From contig NWUY0300062640.1 of assembly GCA_004151065.3 (NCBI GenBank), positions 9,014 to 27,949 on the forward strand: DNA of 18,936 bases. Direction: 5' to 3'. Under the pieces are notes generated by a model. It worked only from the letters and a program-made list of their open reading frames with translations. It did no database searches and was not told the DNA's origin. The position numbers were made by a program, and so were the translations under genes. This document shows positions 9,698 to 18,556 of this stretch, in pieces; position 1 is the first letter of the stretch; every line of letters starts with the position of its first letter. The DNA is from Larix sibirica. Its lineage: Eukaryota; Streptophyta; Pinopsida; Pinales; Pinaceae.

Positions 9698-12619
9698 CTA
9701 CCTTGAAGTGTTTTCCTCAATTACTTCTGTTTTTACTTCAACATGTGCCATATTTCTTTCAGTTTCTGCAGTTTTTTCATCACCCTGCTGTGTTGTCACT
9801 TCAGCATCTGCTCTCATTCCTCCAGCATGTGCTACTTTTTCTTTATCCTGTGCTGCTTTTTCTTCAGATTCTGTAGTTCTCTTAAATACAAGACCAACTG
9901 GAGTTGCTGCAGGATCCAGCTCCCAACAAACGTCAGGAATGTTTTGCATCTCCTCAGTTGTAAGCCTCCTTGCAGGAATCTGATGTGAAAACCTAAGAAG
10001 CTCTTTCTTAGGCACAACCCATCCAGAAACGGACTGAGGACCAGCTTGCTGCCTCCGAAAAATATTCTTGTATCCATCAACCTTGACTAGTGGAGCCACC
10101 CTCACTCCAAACTTCTCAGTGAAATCTGTGAGAACCTCTACCATCTCATAATTGTGTCTAACTTCTGCTGGAGTGTAATCATCCCAAGCAGAATCCCATT
10201 CTCTATAGAGAGCCCAAACATCAGACTTTCTTGGTAAAATTTTGATCACACCCTTGGATGGTTTTGCACATTTCATCACATGAGAGAAAATATTAAGCAT
10301 ATCATTACTACTCAATTTTCCCACCTTAAAATCCCCAGAAGCCTGATACTTGTTCAACTTTGGCTCTATCCAATTCATCTGTACTTTGAATGGGTTCAAG
10401 GAAACAACCTTCTGAATTCGAGCATAAATGCGAGGCATTCCATTGTCATCATCATAAATAGACCAGATCTGATTTGCCTGGAAACAAATCTCCGTGCGAT
10501 CCTTATCAAAGTCATGGAAATCAGAATCTGGAACATTGATAGACTGTGAATCAATCGTTGGGTTTTCTATATTTTCATTATTTGCTGCCTGTTCTTGCTT
10601 CTTAGGTTTCTTTTTCTTGTCAATTGTGGGCTTCTTAACTTTGTTAAGGGCTTCCTTTTTCTCATTCTTTGCATGTTCTTTAGCCTTCTCTTCATCTTCC
10701 AATGCTTTTCTCCTCGACTCTTCTTCTTTTTCTGCAGCAGCCAATCCTTCTGCCTTGGCAGCTGCAGCATTTTCAGCATTCTTTTTCACCGCTGCAAGAT
10801 TCTTAAGGATCTCCATTTTTGCCTTCTCTGCTAGCAAAGTTCTCACAGCCTTTGCTGAACTATCCTTAGGCAAAGATGGAGTGTGCTTACTGGGCAGAGC
10901 TTGCTTATTGGATGGAATTGGGTTACCAGATGATTTGCCAATTTTACTTGTGCTTGGGACTGTTGAATTTGACAACCCCTGTGGTAACTTCTGCTGTTCT
11001 TTTTTGGCCTCAGTCTGCACTATCCCAATTTCCACGTTGTTCATCTCTTTCCTGCTACAAGCTGACCTTTTTGCATTCTGTTTGACTATACCTTCTTGCT
11101 TAGTGTCTTGATCACACTCTTCCAACTTGCGTTTATTGGACCTCTCAAAAACCTTCGGAGAAGCTGAAACCTTAGGTGATTGCGAGGCTTTGGGAGTTGG
11201 AACCTTGGGAGATGAAGTCGGTTTAGTAGACGATGATGATACTTTGGAAGGCGAACCTACATTTGTAGAAAAGGGAGACTTCTGAGGCATTGAAATCTTA
11301 CTAGAGGATGGAACCTTAGTAGACGATGACGAAGCCTTAGAAGGCGAACCTGCATTTCTGGAGAAGGAAGACTTATGAGGCATTGAAATCTTACTGGAGG
11401 ATGGAACCTTTGGAGGAGATGATGCCACTGCTGACTTCTTCGAGGATGGCGTCTTCCGCCAAATTGGTGATTTCCCCTTTGCTTCTTTCCCAATTGTTTT
11501 CTTCAAGGGAATGCCAAACCCATTATCTCTCTTCATTGAATTGCCAATCATTTCATCGCTCTCAGTATCTTCAGAGTCCACCACATTCTCTGAGCTTAAA
11601 TTCAGAGTATCTGCAGCCGAAGCAGTAGCAGCAGCATTGGCTCCTGGAAAAGCCCCACCCCACATAGAGTTGGCATTGGGAAAGCCATCCATCCTCGGCC
11701 CATTCGCAAGCCCCCCTATACCCATACCAAAACCACCAGAGTGATTATTTGAATACCCCATCTGTGCAAACAACCAAGGATAGCAGGATGCATTGAAACC
11801 ATTGACAGTTACGGGAATTGCAAATGCCTCTACTGCAAGGAAGGGCTTTTGACAATTCCTGCAGAGAAGATTGAGGTTTTCATATATGCGAAGGTATTCA
11901 TACTGCATGGCGCAATAAGGGCAGACAGTCCAAAAAGTTTTGGACTTATTCTCAGGATTAGGAAGGGTAGAGCCAGGAACAGCAGCAGCAGTATCGGTAG
12001 GATTGGCAGTGGTAGCAGTAGCAGCACTAGTATTGGCAGTGCTAGTGCTAGGATGGACATTAGGGAACCCATTTGCATTTGAATGTGAAGGTGGTTTCTT
12101 CTTAGGGGGAGCTCTCTGAGGCCGTTTCTGGGGCGGTTTTTTAGGCTTCTGAGGAGGAGGGTTTTGAGGGCGTTTTTGAGGATTTTGCTGGTTCTTTAAC
12201 TGGGGATGCTTGAATTCAAATCCTTTTATCTTCTCATCATAAATGGCCCTCCTAATCTTATCAGACAACACACCCCATGCCTCAACAATGAGCTTAAAAG
12301 CACCATCCGCCCCTACAGTTTTGTTCTTATCAGGATGCAATAACAAAGCCAATTTCCTATATTGTTTCTTCACAACAGAGTCCTCAGCCAGAACATCATC
12401 AAGTTGGAGAATACCATACCAGTCCATTTCGCCATTAATCTTCTGCTCGGCCGCAAGTAGAACGTCGAGCATCGCCATCATCTGGGTGAGCCCTTCAAGA
12501 CAAGGGTAGAGCTGTTGGGCCTTTAGGGCAAATTTCCTGGCGCCTTCAATATCCTTGGCGCCCACCTTCCTCTGCGCGATCTCGATCGCTCTCGTCGCCT
12601 CGTCCCTGTTACACTCCAT
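9698..12619 (-). CDS. Plant J-domain (DnaJ/Hsp40) protein with DUF3444 domain, 973 aa, single exon
   Basis: Likely an Hsp70 co-chaperone of the plant DnaJ-DUF3444 family; the J domain stimulates Hsp70 ATPase (family knowledge), while DUF3444 has no settled function. Seen: a helical N-terminus (1-62) typical of the family, a J domain at about 65-130 with an intact HPD at 95-97, a Lys/Pro/Gln-rich linker (141-178), and a zinc-ribbon-like pair CPYC (233-236) and CRNC (253-256). A Ser/Pro/Lys-rich linker (about 380-490) contains a 31-residue tandem repeat. An Ala/Glu/Lys-rich, probably coiled-coil stretch (about 590-660) and a basic cluster (661-675) precede DUF3444 at about 697-912, which has the family-like WALYREWD and WELDPAA motifs. 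A charged tail (914-973) follows. The ATG has good context (G at -3, G at +4). Basic clusters suggest nuclear location (inference). Length is within the family's broad range. No frameshift or stop is seen. Confidence 0.96.
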   Translation of the reverse strand: MECNRDEATRAIEIAQRKVGAKDIEGARKFALKAQQLYPCLEGLTQMMAMLDVLLAAEQKINGEMDWYGILQLDDVLAEDSVVKKQYRKLALLLHPDKNKTVGADGAFKLIVEAWGVLSDKIRRAIYDEKIKGFEFKHPQLKNQQNPQKRPQNPPPQKPKKPPQKRPQRAPPKKKPPSHSNANGFPNVHPSTSTANTSAATATTANPTDTAAAVPGSTLPNPENKSKTFWTVCPYCAMQYEYLRIYENLNLLCRNCQKPFLAVEAFAIPVTVNGFNASCYPWLFAQMGYSNNHSGGFGMGIGGLANGPRMDGFPNANSMWGGAFPGANAAATASAADTLNLSSENVVDSEDTESDEMIGNSMKRDNGFGIPLKKTIGKEAKGKSPIWRKTPSSKKSAVASSPPKVPSSSKISMPHKSSFSRNAGSPSKASSSSTKVPSSSKISMPQKSPFSTNVGSPSKVSSSSTKPTSSPKVPTPKASQSPKVSASPKVFERSNKRKLEECDQDTKQEGIVKQNAKRSACSRKEMNNVEIGIVQTEAKKEQQKLPQGLSNSTVPSTSKIGKSSGNPIPSNKQALPSKHTPSLPKDSSAKAVRTLLAEKAKMEILKNLAAVKKNAENAAAAKAEGLAAAEKEEESRRKALEDEEKAKEHAKNEKKEALNKVKKPTIDKKKKPKKQEQAANNENIENPTIDSQSINVPDSDFHDFDKDRTEICFQANQIWSIYDDDNGMPRIYARIQKVVSLNPFKVQMNWIEPKLNKYQASGDFKVGKLSSNDMLNIFSHVMKCAKPSKGVIKILPRKSDVWALYREWDSAWDDYTPAEVRHNYEMVEVLTDFTEKFGVRVAPLVKVDGYKNIFRRQQAGPQSVSGWVVPKKELLRFSHQIPARRLTTEEMQNIPDVCWELDPAATPVGLVFKRTTESEEKAAQDKEKVAHAGGMRADAEVTTQQGDEKTAETERNMAHVEVKTEVIEENTSR
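11225..11410 (-). repeat. 93-bp in-frame tandem duplication inside the J-protein gene
   Basis: Two adjacent 93-bp units (11318-11410 and 11225-11317) encode residues 404-434 and 435-465. Each begins KVPSSSKISMP and ends in SSSST. By hand alignment the proteins match at 26 of 31 positions and the DNA differs at about 12 of 93, so the duplication is not recent. It keeps frame and lengthens the Ser/Lys/Pro linker between the CxxC segment and DUF3444. Further SPKV motifs follow at about 470-490. Confidence 0.92.
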
Positions 12620-12716
12620 CTCTCTTGAGGTTTCTCTACATGCAATTCCAGAAGCTCGATCACCAGTCAGCCAGTCTTAATTTTCTTCACAGATTGTTCG
12701 GGTTTTCAATGCACAT
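12620..12716 (-). promoter_or_regulatory. Probable 5' leader of the J-protein gene with two upstream ORFs
   Basis: Reading the minus strand toward the main ATG, an ATG at 12716 opens a 9-codon frame closed by TGA (12716 to 12687). A second ATG at 12641 is followed at once by TAG (12641 to 12636), a minimal start-stop uORF ending 16 nt before the main ATG. Its context is weak (T at -3), whereas the main start is strong. Neither uORF is in frame with the main ORF. The ATG-TAG lies so near the start that it is almost certainly transcribed; the farther uORF depends on where transcription begins, which cannot be seen here. Confidence 0.5.
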
Positions 12717-12921
12717 TTAAAAACCCTCGCCACTTTGTTCTCGCTCTGTTCGGATCCTCAGAGGCTGGAACTTGAGTCAATCTGAAGCGGGCAAAAAGGA
12801 TAAGACAATTGAATTGTCTTGGCAGCTCGGATTTAATACAATTCAAACCCCAGATCTCCGTAACCAACAACCATCATCGCCACAACAACCAGAGCTTAAC
12901 ATGCATTCGTTCCTTGTTTAG

Positions 12922-12950
12922 CCAACGTGTTCGAATAGGTTTTACGTGTG
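12922..12950 (-). promoter_or_regulatory. Two ACGTG (ABRE/G-box-like) cores upstream of the J-protein gene
   Basis: ACGTG cores sit at 12925-12929 and 12944-12948, 19 bp apart and about 305-330 bp upstream of the start codon. ACGTG is the core bound by plant bZIP and bHLH factors (established), and paired copies are typical of ABA- or stress-responsive promoters. The motif is short and can occur by chance. A 7-bp stem (CTGCCCG at 12960-12966, CGGGCAG at 12980-12986) lies just beyond. I see no convincing TATA box. Confidence 0.25.
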
Positions 12951-12996
12951 AACGAGGACCTGCCCGCTACAATTTTTTCCGGGCAGATAATTTTTG

Positions 12997-13024
12997 AAAA
13001 TAAAAAATAAAAAATAAAAAAAAT
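12997..13024. repeat. A-rich microsatellite (AAAAAAT-type)
   Basis: A short run of TAAAAAA-type units directly upstream of the promoter-like region of the J-protein gene. On the gene's own strand it is T-rich. Confidence 0.8.
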
Positions 13025-13478
13025 TAACACTCGGGACTCGGAAGCCAGGAAATATGGGTTTACTATTCAACCCAAAGCCCTATTGATACAAATAAATGTC
13101 CAATTATAACTTGATGTTTAATTCACCCGACCTCATTTAGAGAGGTACACTGTAGAGGTAAATTAATGAGCATTTTATTTTTTCAAAGGTTTCTAAAATA
13201 TTAATTTAATATTTTTTACAATTATCGAGATTGATATTTTATGTAAATTTAATTTTAAATAATTAAATTATAATAATTAAAAATGGTGTGTAAATAATGA
13301 AGGGTAGTTGGTACATGGATCCTCGTTGAGATTGGAAAAAGGAAAAAAATAATTATACAAGTGGCCTTAAATACCTTAAATATTAAAGTTGAAGCTTTGG
13401 TATATCAAGGTTTGCAAAGAGTAAAAGTGTGGGGTTCACCAAGCATAAGGGATTTTTCTATCATGTCATAATTTTTTT
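13025..13478. other. AT-rich sequence between the J-gene promoter and a decayed coding region
   Basis: No gene is supported. From about 13380 short protein-like pieces appear on the plus strand in shifting frames, probably the worn 5' part of the decayed sequence that follows. Confidence 0.4.
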
Positions 13479-14440
13479 GATAATCTTTTTGTTCCTAACT
13501 ATGTAGGTCTAAAGAGGATAATTAGTGAACCTTTGATCTTGTGAGTCACTTTGGATATGTATCATTTTTTCCATGTATTATGATTCTCAATAATCAAGCC
13601 GATCATTAAGCAAACCAAAAAGCACAATTGGAGGAAGGAAAATTAAGTATACATGCTAATATGCTTTGAGTTAAAGCATTTGACATGGGGAAGAACAAGT
13701 GGATGCATGTGAAGGGATGAGAGGACAAAGCATTAAAGCCACCCCCCACATCGCTTTTCATTTCAACCATCTTGACAGTGAAAGATTTAAGAAAGAAGAG
13801 AGAGATAGGGCTTATGGTTTGGTTGAGATTGTTTTAGTCTTCTGGAGCTACCAAGGTTGCACAAGAGTTGTTATTCTTGTTGCCTAGCTCTAGTGTCAAA
13901 TAGAGGATGAATAACATCATTGGGAGTAAAGGAACATCATGTGCTTTTCTTTGTGGGTGTCTCTCTATTCAGTAGAGCTCTAGCGGAATATGTGGGGTCT
14001 TTGAAAACGGTTTTTTTGAAGCCTAGCATGAGGTAACGAAGTCAACTCTATAGTGGGGTGATTCGCACTCAATTTAGGTGAATAACTTACAAGTTGAAAC
14101 TTATGAGAGAGTCAAACTCAAGGTGGAGATGGAAAGGACAAATTAGGCACTATGTGACACAAAAAAAGCCATGAAAGATCACATACACTCTCAAAATATC
14201 GAATATATGGAATTGTAGAGGAGTTTCAATGTAATGGTTGCCAAGGTGGATATAATTGCAAGAGTCTTGTTTAGTTCCATGGAAGGCATTATGCACTCTC
14301 CCCTTCATCCAACTAGCAGACCCATAAAGTTATTGGAACTCAAGTAAGAGTGCACTCAATAGGAAGTAGTATCAAAAGCGACTCCAATGACAGTTGAAGA
14401 ACCCCGTGTTCCAAAGGGATTGTATGGGTTGGCCTTTTAA
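13479..14440 (+). pseudogene. Decayed protein-coding sequence (about 320 codons), transposon-like or pseudogene
   Basis: From about 13553 one plus-strand frame (codon positions starting at 13619, 13685 and so on) reads as protein-like sequence to TAA at 14438, with no frameshift needed after about 13610. It is broken by TGA at 13667 and 13718, TAG at 13835, 13901, 13973, 14024, 14051, 14075, 14144, 14216 and 14360, and TAA at 14345. Legible pieces include MGKNKWMHVKG, TKVAQELLFLLPSSS, a charged, probably helical VETYERVKLKVEMERTN, and FNVMVAKVDIIARVLFSSM. Before 13570 another frame (VPNYVGLKRIISEPLIL) is the legible one. I do not recognise the family; a retroelement gag-like protein is a guess. 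Confidence 0.5.
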
Positions 14441-14881
14441 ATTTTCACTGTTTCTTGAAAGTTTTGCAATTTTTTGTATCTTTTGAGACAACTTATTGGG
14501 CAAGTCACATGTCGATTTGGTAATGTCAACACATGGCTTGGTAGTTCAACAATTTTTTGGAACTAGACTTGAAAACTTTGATGCAGTATACTACCCTTCT
14601 TCCTTATTATTATATTGCAATGTTGAAAGGCTCGGCCATTACCTCTTTCTATACAAATTTTTCCATTGACTTATTATAAAAAAATGTAAATAGTTAATTT
14701 ATTTAATTTAGATATTAATATGTATAAAAAATGAAAATGACTCATAAGACTTTGAAGAATATAATAGGTAAAGACAACAAGTGGGAGGTGAAAGTATACC
14801 CAAGGAATACATAAAAGAGAAAAGAAAAGAACCTAAAAGAAGGAAAAGGAACAAATAATTGGACAGAATCAATCCAACAAG
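14441..14881. other. Spacer between two decayed coding regions
   Basis: AT-rich, with a purine-rich stretch near 14811-14855. No coding frame or RNA gene is supported. Confidence 0.45.
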
Positions 14882-15520
14882 ATGGGGAGTGTTGAAGAAG
14901 CTCAAGAAGAAGGAGGTTCCTTGGGCCAGACCTATTGCTCTAGAGAAGCACTTCTAACATTCAAGGCCACAAATGAACGTGTGATGGACATGAAGTCATG
15001 GAAGGGTCTACAACATCTCACAATTTTTTTATGTGAACTTGAATGAAGGGCACAAAGTCTCTTCCTACTAGTGTCAAAGCACTAAAAATAAGAGGTAATC
15101 AACCTAGTGCTTTTTGGTTTGGGAACTAGCTTTTGGTAAGTTGTTGGTGAAGGTTGAACATTCCCTAGAGGAATTAGGTTAGGCATATTTGTTCCTCAAA
15201 TACCATGAGTGTCTAGAGAGAACCAAGTGAATTTTTGAAGAGAGAGAGAGAAGAACTATCCTTTAATCTCATAGTAGGTAGAGCATCTAAATACAAAATG
15301 ATCCTAAATCTCAAGCTCTGAGGAGTAGATCTGTCAAATACAATGCTCTTGAGGAATGTAGTGATATGTCTCAGTGTGAAGTTATGGGAGAAAACTTTGA
15401 GTTGGGTGAGAGGGACCCTCGCACTACAAGATAATTGGAGTCTAGTGTACCTCGGGTGCTACATGAGCCCGTCACTACCTACCAAGCTATAATGAGAATG
15501 TGGATATCTAATAAACATAA
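14882..15520 (+). pseudogene. Second decayed coding sequence, plus strand
   Basis: ATG at 14882 in good context opens 54 codons (MGSVEEAQEEGGSLGQTYCS at its start) ending in TGA at 15044-15046. Frames then shift, but protein-like text resumes near 15135 (LLVKVEHSLEELG, a TAG, then YLFLKYHECLERTK), and again at about 15300-15520 (SRSVKYNALEECSDMSQCEV, then SSVPRVLHEPV) with in-frame stops between. It follows the 13479-14440 remnant on the same strand and may derive from the same element. The family is not recognised. Confidence 0.35.
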
Positions 15521-16716
15521 AATCTAAAATCTAAAAACATTTCATGAAAATATCTCAAGTTATAACAATGAAATTTGGATGTTTAATAAATATAAACACA
15601 TAATTATGTTTCAGTCTTAACATTGTCAATTCAATATCAAAATTAAACTATCAATTTTTAAATTTCAATAGGAGTTTAAACTTAATAAACATTTGAATAA
15701 AGCATTATCATGTTTTTTTATGCGTTTGTTCATAAATATTTTATTGGTATGTGTAAATACGTGTGATGATCAATGGAATTATAAATCCCAACTCTACATT
15801 GACCTAACAAATACCTACTTTAACATGGAGGAAGTTATAAGCTTTAACTTTGCATGAATGCAACACAAATACCCACTTTAATATGAGGGGAGAGATATTT
15901 GCAACTCTTCCATACAAGAACAAACATTTTATTAATTTGTTAGGGGTATTCCCCTACTTTGTAGATATTGACATGCATCCTTTTCTTTAAAAAAATCGTT
16001 GGTGGAAGTGTTTTTTAAACATATCCAACCAAGGGGTTGCATTATATAACATGGAATTCTTTGACTTATATGTGATATTTGAGGGGTATCTATTTTATCA
16101 AATTCGTTTGAGACTTATGCTCGACCCCTTCCATTTTTAACATGAGATTCGAGTGAGTTAGACCACAATAAGAATGAAACATTGATAGATAGCACTCCCT
16201 ATCAACCTCACTGGTGAACTAAGGCCCTATAAACTATTAAAGTTGTTTTAGATATTTGAACCTTGGACTATTAATTAACAATCCATCGGTTAGCATGACA
16301 ACTTAATTTCTATCTACATGCGTGTTTTGGACTAGCAGGATGGTGGTGTTTAAAGTAGGTGGTGCATGTGGTTGATGTTGATTCTCTACTCTTGCCAATA
16401 AATATCCACTATGGTTGCTTCTTTTCTACACCCACACCGCAAGGTGGATAGTTGGTTTGGGCTCTCTATTCTATCATATCATTCATCTTAGTAATTATCA
16501 TAGGTAGCTGACTAGCCCTTCTCTTTATTAGGGAATACTTAATGGAATATATTTTTAAGAGGCTTAGGCTCCAAGTCTAAAGGATATCTATTCCATCGAA
16601 ATCACTTAAGACGTGTGCTTGACTTCATTTCTCTGAAACTCATACTATGTAAGATGGGTAAATCACATTAAAGGTATTCTTAATAAAAGTTATTAATGCT
16701 CTATTCACATTGTTAC
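15521..16716. other. AT-rich repeat-derived desert
   Basis: No gene is seen. A diverged pair of about 57 bp lies at 15808-15925 (CAAATACCTACTTTAACATG and ACAAATACCCACTTTAATATG). A weak direct repeat links 16085-16130 with 16583-16629, both starting with ATCTATT-type sequence and sharing a TATGCTCGAC/TGTGCTTGAC word. A short palindromic AGGGGTATTCCCCT occurs near 15942-15955. Confidence 0.5.
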
Positions 16717-16746
16717 CTCTCTCTCTCTCTATATATATATATATAT
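16717..16746. repeat. Compound microsatellite (CT)7(AT)8
   Basis: Seven CT units at 16717-16730 run directly into eight AT units at 16731-16746. Confidence 0.97.
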
Positions 16747-16924
16747 CATAGCATAGCATTTTAAACTAAAATAAAGTAGGTTGTATAAAGAAAACACCAC
16801 GAATAAGCAAAAAATGTTGATAATCCTATCAACTCAGTATCCAAAATTCAAAACTTTGTTGTGCTGTTTAAAAATAATAATGTTTAGCCTTATAGACAAC
16901 ATAAACATAGTGACAACGGTATGT

Positions 16925-17162
16925 TGGGTTGTGGTCTAGTGATAACTTTGAGTAGTTGTTGAAAACTCTAGATTCAAATCCTATCTAGCATACTCCCTAT
17001 CTCTATTGGGCATGTTGGTTGTAGCTTCACCTTTATTTGGGTACTTGTCTTTTAAGATGTGGTTAAAATTAGTTCTTTCTTGGGCTTTGTGCTAATTCAA
17101 TGATGTACCATGTGAGCAATAAAGCTAAATTAGTACCCACAACTTCATCTTCACTAACAAAA
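16925..17162 (+). mobile_element. Candidate tRNA-derived SINE (head with A and B boxes)
   Basis: An A-box-like TGGTCTAGTGA at 16932-16942 is followed 28 bp later by GATTCAAATCC at 16971-16981, which fits the RNA polymerase III B-box consensus. A 7-nt acceptor-like lead (TGGGTTG) precedes the A box. No complete tRNA cloverleaf can be folded by eye, and a non-tRNA body of about 180 bp follows, ending in an A-rich stretch near 17157-17162. That is the layout of plant SINEs. I found no target site duplication, so the right boundary is a guess. Confidence 0.45.
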
Positions 17163-18104
17163 AGAAGGTGGTTAAACATTTAATGATTTTGACCGTTTTT
17201 AAAATACCATCATTGGAATTCTACCATGCAATCTTTACAGAAATTTCAATTTTGGATTGATGAAATTGTTATTTTTAATGTACAAATAAATTCAACGATA
17301 CCAATTGAATTCAACACCTTAGAATACCCTAATACAACTGATTATACAATGTTAACATGTAATATTTACATTTCCATAAATTTAAAATAATTCTTATTAA
17401 ATTTCAAATAAAAAATATTAATTTCTCCATACCATTATTTTATATAACCAAAACAACTATACTTCATAAAACATTTAAATTACAACTAATAAAATATTAA
17501 AAAACTAAATCGTTGTATTTTGAATTATTAATATATTAAATTTAATTTTGAATTATCAATATATTATATTTAAAATACATATAATGATAAAAACATAATA
17601 AACCCTTAATTAACGAGCATGCGATATCACATCAAGCAATAAAGTCCATTATAGGAAAGGGATCATCCTTATCCTTCAAAGTTGGCCCACAACCTTCAAT
17701 TGCAAGGTTCGAATTTACCTATATTGACTCGCCTCCATAGACATCAAAACATTTTTGAAAGGGATAGGTAATTTTGTTTTATCACACAACCCATGGCTTT
17801 TAACATATTGCATGTTTGGTATTATTAGGTATAACGTTTTGGTAATTTGCTTTTTAAGTTCACATTCAATCTAATCTATGGGAATCCATTGACCCTTCAA
17901 TCAATATTTATTAGTTTTATTTTTTAATTAATTAGAAATTGACTTTTATTAAAATAGACATATCTCTATGAACTCTATACATAGTTAATGGGTTGAGCAT
18001 TAACTCCACAATCTTTAAGATGATTTCTCTAGATAAGCTAAGATTTTCAAAGACATACCATTAAAAAATCATAAGCTTTATTTATTATTTACTATTTTAA
18101 CATA
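17163..18104. other. AT-rich intergenic sequence with one isolated B-box-like motif
   Basis: No gene is seen. GGTTCGAATTTACC at 17706-17719 resembles a Pol III B box, and TGGCCCACAACC at about 17685 weakly resembles an A box, but they lie too close together for an intact tRNA head. It could be a second, damaged SINE. Confidence 0.35.
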
Positions 18105-18556
18105 TGTCAAATCATTATTAAACTTAGTTACAAGTAACATTTGTTCAACTTAGGGCCATGCAGTGGATTTGTCAATCACTACTTAACTTATGCCATGCAA
18201 TGACACTAGTTAGGTAGATTGAGTTGTTTTGTAATTTCCAATTGACATTTGTCCATCATCATTTAACTTGTGCCATGTAAGTGATTTATCAATCACTACT
18301 TAACTTATGCCATGTAGTGGCTTTAACTACTTAACTTATGCCATGTAGTGGCTTTAATTAGGCAGATTGGGATGTCTTGAAATCTCCAATTAACAAATGT
18401 CCAAAGCATTATTAAACTTATTTACAAGTAGCAATTGTGCATCATCATTAAACTTATTCCATGCAGGGAATTTGTCAATCACCACTTAACTATGCCATGC
18501 AGTGGCAATAGTTTGGCAGATTGGATTGCCTTGTGACCTCCTGGATGTCCAATTGA
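18105..18556. repeat. Degenerate satellite-like array, about three monomers of 115-150 bp
   Basis: The word CCATGCAGTGG or close variants recurs near 18156, 18190, 18271, 18310, 18341, 18459 and 18495, usually within ACTTAACTTATGCCATG. A second block (TTAGGCAGATTG, then CTCCAATTGACAAATG-like) occurs near 18210, 18358 and 18512. A longer stretch at 18105-18145 recurs at 18399-18439 (period 294). Within it, a 31-bp unit beginning TACTTAACTTATGCCATGT is repeated in tandem at 18297-18327 and 18328-18358. Confidence 0.75.

Noticed and set aside
9708-11111. Plus-strand open frames of up to 205 codons opposite the J-protein gene.
   Set aside because: They are antisense shadows of a strongly supported coding sequence with clear domains.
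12646-12658. TTCCAGAAGCTC resembles a heat shock element, attractive for a chaperone gene.
   Set aside because: Only two clean units are present and it sits within the probable 5' UTR, 27-38 nt before the start codon; too weak to call.
14366-14380. TAGTATCAAAAGC resembles the initiator-Met tRNA primer binding site TGGTATCAGAGC of LTR retrotransposons.
   Set aside because: It has mismatches and an extra base, lies inside the decayed coding frame, and no flanking LTR pair was seen.
13479-14440. Many TAG codons in a readable frame could mean a reassigned TAG codon or U-to-C RNA editing.
   Set aside because: The neighbouring J-protein gene uses the standard code and ends in TAG, and such editing is known in organelles of some plants, whereas this DNA looks nuclear. 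Decay is simpler.
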